Assembly: GCA_013339895.1 (NCBI GenBank)
Contig: JABACO010000001.1
Location: 22,000,423-22,064,422 of the forward strand
Length of the DNA stretch: 64,000 nt
Reading direction: 5' to 3'
Source: Ephydatia muelleri
Taxonomy: Eukaryota; Porifera; Demospongiae; Spongillida; Spongillidae
Positions 10,813-24,086 of this stretch are shown piece after piece; within the stretch, counting starts at the first letter, position 1, and each line of letters begins with the position of its first letter. Position numbers and translations under genes: made by a program. The notes under the pieces were generated by a model. The model was not told where the DNA came from. It was given only the letters and a program-made list of their open reading frames with translations, and did not search any database.

Positions 10813-11335
10813 GCATATGTGTGTGACTGTGTGCGCGTGGCGTGTGCGAGCGTGTTTGCATGCGTGTGGTGTGTCTGTGCGTGTGTGCTATCTTCGTGGC
10901 ACAGTTTAACTAACTTAAGTTCTATCCAAATTTTTCACTCAGATGGAAAGCGGCCTCAATTTTCCTTTGGAAGTGTGGCCAACTTCTAGTGTGGGATGCA
11001 GCATGTCCGTGTGCGTGCGTGTTTGCGTGTGTGGTGTGTCTGTGCGTGTGTGTGCTATCTTCGTGGCACAGTTCAACTAACTTAAGTTCTATCCAAATTT
11101 TTCACTCAGATGGAAAGCGGCCTGATAGTAACTCAATTGTCCCTTGGAAGTGTCCATTTCCATTTGTCGACGTCCATTTCTACAACAAAATCTGTCACGT
11201 GTTGAAAGGTCAAATGCCCGGACTAGGTCAAATGTGGGGCCCAGTAATGATATTCACGTGTCAAATCGTGTCAAATCCCCGACTTCGCCCCAGGGGGGGG
11301 GGGGGGGGGGGGGGGGGGGGGTCTCACGTAACAAT
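10521..11335. repeat. Inverted and tandem duplications around poly-C/poly-G runs
   Basis: CCCCTGGGGC...GGGATTTGACCTTTAT occurs at 10521 and again near 10611. Its inverse (GATTTGAC/CCCCGACTTCGCCCC) is at about 11255-11291, followed by about 29 consecutive G (11293-11321) and GTCTCACGTAACAATGATAGGCGC, the inverse of 7818-7842. A block of about 120 bp (CTATCTTCGTGGCACAGTT...GAAAGCGGCCT) is tandemly repeated at 10889-10956 and 11055-11124. These are remains of further nested elements. Confidence 0.7.
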
Positions 11336-11765
11336 GATAGGCGCATAAGCTGCCGTTCCCAACTGTTTTTGTCTCACTCAGGCAGTGAGTTTATGCGGGA
11401 AAGTTAAAAGAAGAAGACTGCTCAGTTTTAGACGATCGTACCAAATTAACGGACCCAAGTGAATGGTTGCAGTATAACCTTGCGCCTCCCACGTCGCCGG
11501 CAGTATTCAAAACGGCACGCGTAAGGCTATTCGCTATACGCACTCACATCATCCTCTAGTCGTGTAGTAAAGCTTTCCTATTTGCCATCATCTTGCTAAA
11601 ATCATCGTCTTATATCTGCCACGCCCACTCGGCTACATGATTTCGGTCTCACACAACTTTCAGCTCACACATAGTACATGAACTCATGCTGGCTCCCACT
11701 TGTGCACACACTTGAATTGTTGAGTAACTGGCCCTGTACACTATCGTATGGCATATTTTCTTATA

Positions 11766-11780
11766 CACAACCACACACAC

Positions 11781-11819
<39 letters not shown>

Positions 11820-12420
11820 CACATACGCACACACACACTCATGTACAGCGTACTTGCACACACCAGTTATACATGTGGCAAACAATACAACTGTCTGATG
11901 ATAGTACAAACACTCTCACTCACAAACATTGTTACATGCACATGTATTCTATTCAATTCAACTGATTGCATTTCAATTGTGTACCAAGCTTGCATAACAC
12001 ACACATGCACACACACAGGAACACACACACACATGACATACACACACAGACACACAAATGCACACACAGACACACTAACGCATACACACAAACAAATGCA
12101 CACACAGACACACACAGGAACATACACACACGACATGCATACATGTACACACAGACACACACACACACACAGACACACAAGCACACACAGACACACACAC
12201 ATGGAATATATAGACACTCACGAAATACACAGACACACACACAGAAACACACAGACACGCAGACTTTCACACACTCGCACACACAAAATACATATAGACA
12301 CACATGCACAGACACAACACACAGTCACAGATACACACATACACACATACAGACACACACACAGATATACAGACGGTCACGCACACATAGACTCACGCAT
12401 GTGCACAGACACGTGACACA
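11766..12420. repeat. Imperfect (CA)n microsatellite tract
   Basis: Over 600 bp of CACACA with ACAGACACAC interruptions. It produces His-Thr or Cys-Val frames over 200 codons long on both strands that are not genes. Confidence 0.95.
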
Positions 12421-14030
12421 CAAAGCACACACTGTTGTTCATGTGGGGAAAAAACAGAAGTGCTCTCTGATAATGATGGTATACACATTTTCTCTCACTG
12501 AATGCCTTCTCTGCACACGCATTTTTGATCTATCCATTGAACAGCTCATGAGACCATGAGACATGTCTACACATGTAGAGACATGTCTACACATGTAGGT
12601 ACATGTAGCAACGTGTACACTGTAGTGTCATAGGACTGGTCCTTTATGCATACATTGTGTCCTTATAGGACTGTCCCCTGACACAAATATGCCATGGTTA
12701 GAAACAAGCTCAAGAGGCTTCTGTTTATCTTGAGTGCTCATGGAATATTGCTATCCATTATGTCTGTGTAAACTAACCAAGGGCCCTGACCTACCGCAAT
12801 CAGCAATGATAGGGTAATTCATCGCCAGGCAGAACCATCGCCCTTCCAAAAAAAACTGCGTGGTCACATCCTTCTTCATCAAGAAGAGGCGCGTGTCGCA
12901 CTGTACTAATTTGTATGCAGTAAATTAAATGACTACTCGTAGAAGGTTATAGCAAGGCACAGTACATACTTTGTACTTATGGTGAGGAACAGCAATCTGA
13001 CTTCATGTACACTCGTTTAATTCGCTGCATTCAATTAGTGCGACACGGGACACACAACATTGTGCTGATGGAAACAGTAGGCCTGTGAGACCTGCGATGA
13101 AATCATTGTACCTTATCGTTGCAGATCGTGGTAGGTTAGACGTATCGAGTGCAAGCTAGTAACGATATTCATTATACTGTACTGCTTTTACAGGTCAGAC
13201 GAGCACTTGTACAGAGTGCTAGATGAGAGAAGAGTATACGTCTGCTTGCAACAATACAGAGGAAACACACAGAGATTGGTGTGTGTGTGTACACGTATGT
13301 ATGTGTTTGTGTGTGTGTGTGTGTGTATGTGTTTGTGTGTGAGTGTATGTGTATGTGTGTGTTGTGCTCAGGATGTACAGACGCATTTGCACAACATATA
13401 CATATGCATCAGGGTATGTGAACCAACATGCATGTACTCTGTGTGAGCTAAATATTGTATGGGCAAAGAGCTCAAGTCTCTGCAACTGGTGCACAAGCCA
13501 CATAGCTGAGTAGTGGAGGCATAAAGAATGATAAGAAATTGTTCAAGGATCAAGGATTTTGCCAAACAGGAAAGCTTTATTACACAATTATACTTAACTA
13601 CAAAAAGATGGATGAAAGTATGTAAGAACTTAAAGTGTTATGCACGTTGCAGGGACCCTCCACACACACACCACAATTTTTTGGCCAACTGTATAAATTT
13701 AAAAATCTCATCAAGGAATGATAGCCAACAACAACTTTTTCGATGACAACATCGTACGCATCATGATTACAAATAAATTCGTGCATCTCTACATGTAGAC
13801 TTGTATATTTAATTATTCATTATGCTCAAAAGAAATCAGCCCCCCCGCCCACACACACTTTTTAATATTGTATCATGGGCCCAGTGCTGTGGTGAATACA
13901 GTGATATTCTTTGCCACATGCATACAGTGGTACGGGACACCAATCAGATGGGGGCTGAGGACCAATTCTTTGGAAGTATGACGCATGTAGCTCTCACTTT
14001 AGAGACGGTACATACACATAGGTACACATA
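12421..14030. other. No recognisable gene
   Basis: Includes a short tandem palindrome (GACATGTCTACACATGTAG, 12562-12600) and a GT tract at 13278-13360. No coding signal was recognised. Confidence 0.5.
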
Positions 14031-14035
14031 GCTAC

Positions 14036-15010
14036 GTGTGTGTGTCTGTGTATGTGTTTGTCTGTGTATGTGTGTGTCTGTGTGTATGTTGTGTGTGTAT
14101 CTGTGTGTCCATGTGTGTCTCTGTGTGTCTGTGTGTGTGTGTGTCGTGTGTGTATCTGTGTGTCCATGTGTGTGCATGTGTGTCTCTTTGTGTGTCTGCG
14201 TGTGTGTGTCTATGTGTATTTCATGTGTGTGTCTATATGTATTTTTTGTATGAGTCTGTGTGCATGTATGTCTGTGTGTCTGTGTGTGTGTCTGTGTATT
14301 TCATGTGTGTGTCTGTAGGTGTATTTTGTGTGTGTGTCTTTGTGTGCTTGTGTGTCTGTTGTGTGTATGTATCTTGTGTGTGCGTGTGTGTGTGTGTGTG
14401 TCTGTGCATGTGTGTGTCTATGCTTGTGTGTCCATGTGTGCCTGCGTCTGAGGGTCTGTCTGTCGTGTGTGTCTATGTCGTGTGTCTGTGCATGTGTGTG
14501 TCTATGCTTGTGTGTCCATGTGTGCCTGCGTCTGAGGGTCTGTCTGTCGTGTGTGTCTATGTCGTGTGTCTGTGCATGTGTGTGTGAATTTCATGTGTGT
14601 AAGTCTGTGTCCATGTGTGTCTGTGCGTGTCTGTGTGTATGTCATGTGTGCGTCTGTGTATTTCATGTGTGTGTCTGTGTGTGTCTCTGTGCATGTCTGT
14701 GTGTGTGTCTGTGTCTGTGTACGTGTCTGTCATGTGAGTGTGTGTGTTGTGTGGGTCTATGTGTGCCTGTGTGTGTGTGTGCATCTGTGTGTGTGTGTCT
14801 GTGCATGCCTGTCTGTGTGTATGTGTCTGTGTGTGTGTCTGTGTGTGTGCGTCTGTGTGTGTGTCTGTGTGTGTGTCTGTGTGTGTGTGTCTGTGTGTGT
14901 TGTGTGTGTATCTATGTGTATTTCATGTGTACCTGTGTGTCTGTGCCTGTGTCTGTGAGTGTGTCCATGTCCGTATGTGTGTGTGTTTGTGTGTGTATGT
15001 GTCTATGTTG
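14036..15010. repeat. 1-kb TGTGTCTG-type satellite tract
   Basis: Continuous imperfect GT/TCTG repeat. It contains a larger duplication of about 98 bp (the CTGTGCATGTGTGTGTCTATGC blocks at about 14402 and 14487) and ends where the right foldback arm begins. Low complexity in all frames. Confidence 0.95.
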
Positions 15011-15017
15011 TGTGGGC

Positions 15018-15450
15018 GGAACAAAGAAGTTATCAAAATTTATTGTGGATTGGGAGAATGGAACACGGGTTGCATGCAAAAATGGTGCAATCGAGCGGCA
15101 AATGTACATTAACTTTGCACAGCTGTATCTCCGTGACGGATAGAGTAAAAACTAACGACAATAGCAACAGGATCCCTGTACGTACGTACTGAATTTGAAG
15201 CGATTTGAATGCTCCTACCTGCAGATGTGGCGGTTTTGAACCCCATGTGGTATCGGACTTCGTTGCATCAGCAAGGAACTGGTGCAATACCCCAAAATAC
15301 GTTTCCCCGTAGTGAAATGGTGTAGTATGAAGTGTTGAAAATAGGACGTCGATAGCGTTAACCGTTGTGAAGTTATAGCGATTCACCCGCGATGCATTTT
15401 TATAACATTTTATAATATATCCGTGGGGCAATTTTCGCGGAAACTGTCCC
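15018..15450 (-). repeat. Right arm of the giant foldback element
   Basis: Reverse complement of 7361-7795 with scattered substitutions; it ends GGAAACTGTCCC at the junction with unit copy C. Confidence 0.9.
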
Positions 15451-16947
15451 AACTATCATACCTGCACATGTAATAATTTTTGGAGCGGCAGTTTGCACAA
15501 TCCATGCATACATGTATGTGATATGCCCTTAAAATCTTATTCCGGCTAAGATTTAATGAAATTTGAGAGTCTGCCTGTTTGTCTTTTGAACACCCACCAG
15601 GAAAACAAAGTCTGGTCCGGCTAAGGTTTGCAATCGTGCACGAACTGCTCATATTGAGTGCGATGTGATATCAAGATGTTGCAACGGATCACTAGATATA
15701 ATGTCACGTGACAACTTAAGCAGTCGTTGAGAAACAGCATTTGTCTATTCAGTACAGAGGCCGACGTAAAGAAACATTCACAAAGTATTGACAACAAAGC
15801 ATTTAGAAAACGACACGCTCCCCCACATCATACTGTATAATTTACACTTTGGGCGCGCCCAATCCATGGGCCATGCAAGTGATTGAACCATATTGCCCAT
15901 TGGCACAGTTATTGCGCAATAGCAGCAGTAATTTATTTTGTTGTTGATTTTGCTGCATGCTTATATGCGGGAAGCGAAAAATAAAAGCACTTGTTATAAA
16001 ATAAGAATATTGTGCCCATTATGAAAACCAATCAAATACTTTACAATCGTTATGTCTGCAATTTCTGGACATGCATATCAGCTGCCTCTGTGGACGTGTT
16101 TAGTATCAGTTGTGGCACCCATCTTTTCAAGTTGGACCCAAGGTCAAGCATTTAATAATTGCTCACGCTGACCATCAGGTCCAGCCGAACTTCAGCACGT
16201 CTTACAGCCCATTGTCCACTTCTGCAAAAGGTTATACATTACGGTTTCGTCATACTTCTTCGCAGTCTCTGTCAGCTAGTGGGAACATTTCATCTCATGT
16301 GAAGTACCGAGTCGGTGGCGTAGAATGGCCTCCATTCAGCAACTGATAGCATCCAGCATCCTTTGCCCTCATTGCAACGTAAGCCTGCTGCTCCTAGCTA
16401 TCAGTTGTGGAGCCACCTCGCTTTACTCTCTCGAACGTAGTAGGTCACGTGTGACTCGATGTCGTCCTGCTCTGTCAATTTCACACGTTTAGCATTACCT
16501 TCTTTGGGTCCTTTCGAAACCGATATCCTCGCCTTGCTTGCGCACCGAATTAGCAGCGGAGGTTATACGCAAACAGTTCTAATACCGTAAAACAAGAAGA
16601 TCATCAGTACATGGATATACACCCTTAATTACCATGCTGACTACAACACGTGACATTCATCAAGGGTCCATTATAAACAATAGTCCTATGGATGAGCTAT
16701 CTGTCCAGGGGTCTCTCTCACGGATGCACTCGATCACTATTCAATTAACACGCCAATCCTGAATAGGCTTTCCCAGACTTAGCCAAGTCCCCAGTCCGTT
16801 AACCGTCACTCACTCTTCATTAATCGCGTGTTTCTTCCGGCAGCCTGCGCGAACCCTGGCACCCTTTCTGCCTAATTTACTGAACACCTCATGATTAATG
16901 CTATCATCTCGTATATCATCCAGGGTAGCTGCCTGCATGCAAGAGCC

Positions 16948-16956
16948 TATAAAAGG
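16948..16956 (+). promoter_or_regulatory. TATA box of SMB gene C
   Basis: TATAAAAGG, 73 bp before the start codon, as in the other copies. Confidence 0.7.
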
Positions 16957-17020
16957 CATTTCTGCATTGTTAATATAGTACATTATCGTTGTCAGCGTAC
17001 AGTCCCTAATCTTCAAAGAG

Positions 17021-17568
17021 ATGCTGTTCCCATCGTCAACTTACTTGCTGCTGGTGGCTCTTGTTGCCACGTCAATATATGCGACACCTGGAGCGGCACA
17101 AGGATGCTGTAAGTTCTTGAAAGATACCACAGCGCGTCATTTTCTACTTGATTCAGTCATACACACGATGCATGCCAAATACGGGTCGTCATATAATATA
17201 GAACGACACGTATGATAGATACTGTACTGCATGCATGCATGTTCCGTTGTAGCACAACTTGTAGTAATAATTGACATACACGTACTGGTGCAGTTCGGTA
17301 ACATGCATCGTCATCAACATCTTGCATACCTTACGCACGCACGCACGCATATCCGCAGTTACTCCAGCGTGCAGAGTGATTGGGTGTGGAGTTCGCCCTG
17401 CGCAACAAGGACCTGGTTGTCCGCCGTACTGTGCCTGTGACAGCGCATGCAGTTCTCCGCCATACGACTGCTGTAACGATTACAACCCAGTCTGTAATAG
17501 TGGTGAGTTATAATTCAATTTAGTGTAGGACTTTAATTCATTTTGACTTCATCTTATATGCAGGTTGA
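17021..17568 (+). CDS. Secreted single SMB-domain microprotein, copy C
   Basis: Predicted CDS join(17021..17108, 17359..17502, 17564..17568). It encodes the same protein as copy B (CACDSACSSPP variant) with a silent change in the PPY codons. The second intron is 61 nt, a few bases shorter than in A and B. All cysteines and splice signals are intact. Confidence 0.8.
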
Positions 17569-17690
17569 ACATAAGTTCTCTTGAACTGATGGCTAGCGTT
17601 CTTCAACTGATGGCTAGCATGACTACCGCATGCACTCCATTTTCATGCATGTATTGCAATGCTGATTCATCGATTCTAAATCATTAATCA

Positions 17691-18958
17691 TTGCCAGAAA
17701 TTTCGGACGCTCATTACGTATTCCTGACGCGTCATTGCAAACGTCCGTTAATTTTCCGCGTACGCGTCCATTGAAATGTATGGAACAAACTGCTTTTCTG
17801 TTCAACCTAAATCAGGAAAGGACAGAAATGAAAAATTCGTTCAAGATTACAGTGAAGCACATCATAAGCTATGCTTTATTTATGAAATAAAAAATTTCAC
17901 GGTCTATCTGTGACTTCCATGGCCCTAAAACAACACGTCCATAGACACCTGTAGAAATTTGATAAAAATTAGGGTTCTTTCAAGACGTTTGTACATTTTT
18001 CTCAGGATCTGTGATAGTTGTGGTAAAATTCGTTTCGGATTATGTTAACCAGATCATCGAGGCAGGTGTGTGTTACCATACAACACTCTTTTGCCTACTT
18101 CTGTGACTTCCTGAGTCACTTTTAGTGGTTGAGGTATTCAATGTCTCCATTTTTAATTCTTCACAATGATTTACGTAAGAATAATGGACGTTCGAACATG
18201 ACCTACGAGCGATGGCACTGCGGGAAAACGCTTGCCCTGAACCAGACTCACTCAGGTATGTTGCAGCTGAAGTGTTTAGGAGTTCTACATGTGCGTAGCA
18301 ACCATAGCTAACTGTTTTGCACCGCATACGTCATGTTCGCTCCGCAAAATAACACGTCTATGCGATGCCCAACAGTGTGCCAGTAGTCACGTTACATTTG
18401 GCATCCTAAACATGCTAGTCGTTGTTCGTAGCGCTCCGTATCTGTATTAGAGTATCGAGGGTGATCCATGGATAGAGCTGTATCGCTTGCGATATCATAT
18501 ATATATTTGCCAGATCATCGCCAGGTACGAAGTACATAACCAACTACAATTCTATGCGTACGTATCTACATTTCCGTTGTTCTATACAAAATATCATTTT
18601 GAAGCTGACAGACACAGCGACAGGGACAAGCCATATAAGGACAATATTGGCCAGCATCAATCACGTGATAAGCGGCACAATAGTTTTATGTACAGTAGGA
18701 GCTGACAGCGACCTCCCAGACACCATAGCTATTGGAAATCATCACGTTCCCAAATGGTATGGTCTCCCACTGCTGATGCCTCTGTGGAATAAGGACTATG
18801 TAGTATTAGAATGTGGTGTAATCGCTGCATTGGAACATAGGACTTTATGGTGTAGTGGTGTGCATTATTTGCCAACCTCATTATATAACTGTCAGTCTAT
18901 CTAGCGTTCGGGGATATTTCCCTACAGTCTCTCTTTAGAATAGTACCTATATTAATCC

Positions 18959-18960
<2 letters not shown>
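17691..18960. other. Intervening DNA with a CArG-like block
   Basis: No gene recognised. The segment about 18541-18680 has a diverged inverted counterpart at 35330-35480; both keep GACAGGGACAAGCCATATAAGGACA, containing a perfect CArG (SRF-type) box CCATATAAGG. Another segment (about 18240-18430) resembles 19620-19800 (ACATGTGCGTA(G/A)CAACCATAGCT), so the interval is made of old repeats. Confidence 0.4.
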
Positions 18961-18996
<36 letters not shown>

Positions 18997-19170
18997 TGTG
19001 TGTGTTTTTGTGTGTGTGTGTTTTTGTGTGTGTGTGTGTGTGTGTATGTGTGTGCGTGTGTGCATGCACGCATGTGTGTTGTATGTGCATGTGTGTCGTA
19101 TGTGCGTGTATCGATGTGTGTGGATGTGTATGTGTGTGTGTGGGTGTGTGTGTGTGTATGTGGGTGTGGA
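18961..19170. repeat. Imperfect (GT)n tract
   Basis: About 200 bp of TGTGTG with TTTTG and CGTG interruptions. Confidence 0.95.
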
Positions 19171-20286
<1,116 letters not shown>

Positions 20287-20437
20287 ATTCTTGCCAGCAG
20301 AGGGTCAGATCAGCTGATGGTGTGCATGTACTTGAATTCAGATCTAACAGTTTACTTAGCAGGTAACCACCACTAATGAATCAACCACAAAGATATGAGC
20401 AAAAAGAAAAAGATCTGGAGAATGTTTACCACGTGTT

Positions 20438-20604
20438 CACACACACACACACATACACACATACACACATACCACACTCACACACCACACACACACACCA
20501 CACAGAGAAAGAGTTTACCTTTTTTTATCCTGCTGTCCTAACAGACCATGCATGCATGCATGCACACACACACACACCACACACACACACACCACACACA
20601 CACA

Positions 20605-20647
<43 letters not shown>

Positions 20648-20846
20648 GCAAACACCACACACCGCAAACACACCACGCACACACCATGCACTCACACACC
20701 ACACACACACCACCACACACACATACACAACACACACACACACACCACACACCCATGTACACACACACCACACACACATACTACACATCACACCATGCAC
20801 ACACACACACCACACACACACACACACACCACATACACACCACACA
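20438..20846. repeat. Imperfect (CA)n tract with CACCACAC interruptions
   Basis: Low-complexity CA/CCA repeat. It directly abuts the predicted acceptor of the gene fragment at 20857. Confidence 0.95.
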
Positions 20847-20856
20847 CAGAGAACAG

Positions 20857-21374
20857 GGGTGGCATCATTTGGTATGGCTTCACTCTGACAAAGACAACAA
20901 TTACAGGCATTGGAGGCATGTGTTTCTTGCAGCTATGCTTATCTCTATGACACTAGTCCTCCAGAAGTTGGTATCCAGCCTGGATGCAGATGAGGAGTGT
21001 GCTGAAATCCTTCTCCAAGCATGGTACCTCGGCAATGGAGCCTTGGCTGGTACCCACTCAGCTGTACTGCGTGCCTTACATTTTGCTTTGGAGATTGATC
21101 CTGATTCAGTCAAGGTGGCTGTGGGGAAGGGGCAGAGGGTGGGATACCTTATCCCTCCCCTCAGATACCTTCCCCCTCCCCTCTGATACCTTCTCCCCTC
21201 CCCTCCCCTCTGATACCTTCCCCCCCCCCTCCCCTCCCTTGCACTCCAGTTCATTAAGCTAGGCACCATTACAACCAAGATGAACTCTATCAAACAGACG
21301 AAGAAGGCCATATTCCCTGTGCGGGTGGATTGGGATGAGCAACTAGATGTTCTCTGGTGCACAGAGATAGAGAG
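20857..21374 (+). CDS. Two-exon gene fragment of unknown function
   Basis: Predicted exons 20857..21114 and 21250..21374. The first reads WHHLVWLHSDKDN, then HWRHVFLAAMLISM and LDADEECAEILLQAW, ending in phase 0 at AAG|GTGGCT. After a pyrimidine-rich intron (21115-21249) the second starts after CTCCAG in the same phase, reading FIKLGTITTKMNSIKQTKK, then VRVDWDEQLDVLWCTEIE, and ends at GTATGG. Compatible phases, balanced composition and a strong polypyrimidine tract support real coding DNA between two microsatellites. I do not recognise the family. The first exon has an amphipathic, possibly helical, core; upstream and downstream exons were not found. Confidence 0.5.
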
Positions 21375-21472
21375 GTATGGCCTGGGCACCAGGGATATAG
21401 GCAGGTATAGCCTGGGCACTAGGTGTAAGAAGATATGGCCTCACCAAGTGTCCAGTTTTTGTAATGTATTGG

Positions 21473-21903
21473 TTAACTCTTTCATGGGCGGCAACGCATT
21501 ATTACTCCGCAGTTGCTATAAACAATCTAACCATTATAATGTTTTTGGAGTCAACAACTTATTGTTCAGAGGAAAGTCACCGCAATAATCGCCTCGAAAT
21601 GATGCTAATTTAAAGTTCTTGGCTTCAGTTAACTAATACAGTTCTTCATGATCACAGCTTCAGTTAACTGAAGCCGTGATCATGAAGTTTAAATTAGTAT
21701 AAATTAAATTAGTGCGATGACAATTGCTGTTTCGGGAAAAAGTTCCTTGTAAACAACTTCTGAGAATTTGACAAGCAAATAATATTTCCTCTGAATTAAA
21801 TATGTTATGGACTCCAAAAGCGTTAATGGTTAGATATAAAGTGGCTTCATTATAGCAGCTGCGGCCCGGCGCATTATTGCGCTGTTGCCCATGAAAGAGT
21901 TAA
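21473..21903. mobile_element. MITE with TTAA target duplication and about 115-bp TIRs
   Basis: Ends TTAACTCTTTCATGGGC and GCCCATGAAAGAGTTAA. The inverted similarity continues imperfectly for about 115 bp, and the centre contains a second palindrome (CTTCAGTTAACTGAAG, about 21658-21675). The TTAA duplication points to a piggyBac-type or another TTAA-targeting superfamily. No coding capacity. Confidence 0.75.
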
Positions 21904-21908
21904 GGAAC

Positions 21909-22063
<155 letters not shown>

Positions 22064-22502
22064 TGTTTGTTTGTGTGTCTCAACACTAATCTATGTACTC
22101 CACTGTACAAGTCACGCATTCTCAAATCTTTGTCCTTGATGCCTAGCTAGCTACATGTGGGGCGAAGGTCACATCAGTTCGATTGTGGAGGTTTAACATT
22201 TAAAGCATCTGCTGTGTTCCATAGCAAAGGATCCTTTACAAGGTTTGTACAGTGTTTCATGTATTATGTACAAGTTCTTTCTTTAAAGTTCTTTCTTATC
22301 TCTTATATCTTCAGCTTTCCCATTCAGCCTAATTGGAAATGTATTGAAGCAGTTTAGCAGTTTTGCTAACCGTACTATTTGCTTTTGTTTGTACGCTGCG
22401 ATGGAAAAAAAGTTTCATTATGTTTGTATGGTGAATAACACCCGTAACTAACGATTACAAGTGAACCTCACCTTTTGTAGCACGTGATCTCACTCTGTCA
22501 AG

Positions 22503-22608
22503 CGAGTGATAATTATAAGGAATATCACTCGTGGTAAAGTCAGGTGAGGATCACTCGTTATAGCGAGTGCTATGTCTAACGCGAATATCACTCGCTCGGG
22601 CGAGTGAT
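22503..22608. repeat. Three consecutive hairpins built from CGAGTGAT/ATCACTCG
   Basis: Motif pairs at 22503-22510/22524-22531, 22550-22557/22564-22569 and 22587-22594/22601-22608. The third is a perfect stem of about 10 bp with a short loop. Further partial copies (GTGATCTCACTC) lie just upstream. It could be the end of an uncharacterised MITE or a protein-binding array. Confidence 0.7.
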
Positions 22609-22910
22609 AGTCGCGCTTTTGTTTTTGCAGTGTGGGTCTCAAATAGTCTATAGTGTTTGGGCAATCTGGACAGACTATATAGATTGGAACTGGACATCTC
22701 ATGCTAGAGGAGTTTGTGTGTGCATGTGTGTGTGTATGTGTGTGTGTGTGCATGTGTGTTTGTGTCTGGAGTCATGATCTGAAGGAGGGTTTGGGGTGGG
22801 AGTGATGTCGTACTCGATCATCAGTGGGGGTGTTTTGTACATGCTTCTTTTCATTGGAAATCAAAAACATCAGCATGCACACTGGCTTGGCCTGGTAGTC
22901 TGTAGCAGTA

Positions 22911-23466
22911 GCCATGGTGTGTGGTATGTGTGTGTGTGTGTGTGTGTGGTGTGTGTGTGTGGTGTGTGTGTGGTGTGTGTGTGGTGTGGTATGGTGTGTG
23001 TATGGTGTGTGTATGGTGTGTGTGTGGTGTTTGTATGTGGTGTGTGTGTGGTGTTGTATGTGGTGTGTGTTTGTGTGTGTTGGGTGGTTGTGGTGGTGTG
23101 TGTGTGGTGTGTGTGGTGTTTGTATGTGGTGTGTGTTTGTGGTGTCTGTTTGTGGTGTGTGTTTGTGTGTGGTGTGTGTGGTGTTGGTATGTGGTGTGTA
23201 TGGTGTTTGTGTGTGGGGTTTGTGTGGGGTGTGTGTGTGGTGTGTGTTTGTGTGTGGGGTATGTGTGGTTGTGAGTGTGTTATGTGATGTGCATGTGAGT
23301 GCATGGTGTATGTGTGTGTGTTTGTGGTGTGTGGTGTGTGTGGGGTGTGGTATGTGAGTGCATGGTGTGTGTGGTGTGTGTTTGTGGTGTGTGTTTGTGG
23401 TGTGTGTTTGTGGTGTGTGTTTGTGGTGTGTGTGTGGGGTGTGGTATGTGTGTGCATGGTGTGTGT
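22911..23466. repeat. TGTGTGGTG-type satellite tract
   Basis: About 550 bp of imperfect TGTGTGTGGTG repeats that open frames in all directions. The last part repeats GGTGTGTGTTTGT several times exactly. Confidence 0.95.
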
Positions 23467-24086
23467 AGTTTAACAACTCCATTCAGTACGCATTGATTCA
23501 CACCAGATATATTACATGTACATTAAAATTCTTCGATTAGAACGTTACTTATATTCGTGTGCTAGCATAGTTCATTTGCCATATTGTTTGGTTCAATTTA
23601 AAGTGTCTTTTCAAATTTGCAACGAATGGAATCATCGGATCCCCATACGGAACTAGTTCTCGAGAAGCGCTTCAAAAGAAGAAGAAGAATGGGAGTCTGA
23701 CACAAATACTTCATGTCATGAGTGAACATCCTTAACTGGTGAAAGTAAAAGGAAAGTTCTTAAGGTACAAATACACTTGACATTAGTAACATTCATCATA
23801 CATGTACATTGTGTATACCAGCTGCTTCCTTCATAGATGAAAGACATTCCTCTGCCTAGTGCCCTGCGCACAACAGTAGTGAAGTTATGGGAGGTACTAT
23901 GTGCAGTGAGTCAAATCACTTGTCACCAAATGACTTCTTTTCGTTGTTAGCATACGGAATCCTAAGGATTTATACAGCATACTGTCTAATAAATTACCAC
24001 CCCAGAATGCAATTCCACCAAAAGGTAAGTTTAGCTAGTGTGCAAATACAATAAGGATGAAATGCTACTCTATTCTGTCTATACAG

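Larger units (their letters stand above)
7361..15450. mobile_element. Giant foldback element (8.1 kb) with about 435-bp inverted arms
   Basis: Arms 7361-7795 and 15018-15450 are near-complementary over about 433 bp, starting GGGACAGTTTCCG and ending in CTGTCCC. The element splits the boundary between unit copies B and C. Its flanks are AAAT (7357-7360) and AACT (15451-15454), consistent with a 4-bp target duplication with one change, and the empty site is readable in other copies (TATAAATATCATACC). The arms are related to elements at 36053 and 60444. The interior is nested elements and GT-rich satellite; no transposase for the foldback itself was found. Confidence 0.8.
15451..17690 (+). repeat. 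Segmental-duplication unit, copy C
   Basis: Colinear with copy B but without its hAT insertions. It is truncated downstream of the gene at about 17690, where the sequence switches to CATTGCCAGAAATTTCGGACGCTC, also found inverted at about 37060-37090, next to copy E. Confidence 0.9.

Noticed and set aside
14036..15143. Very long Cys-Val-rich or His-Thr-rich reading frames (also at 8126-8676, 11748-12559, 20027-20950, 22772-23496)
   Set aside because: They are translations of GT/CA microsatellites, open in several frames and on both strands at once.
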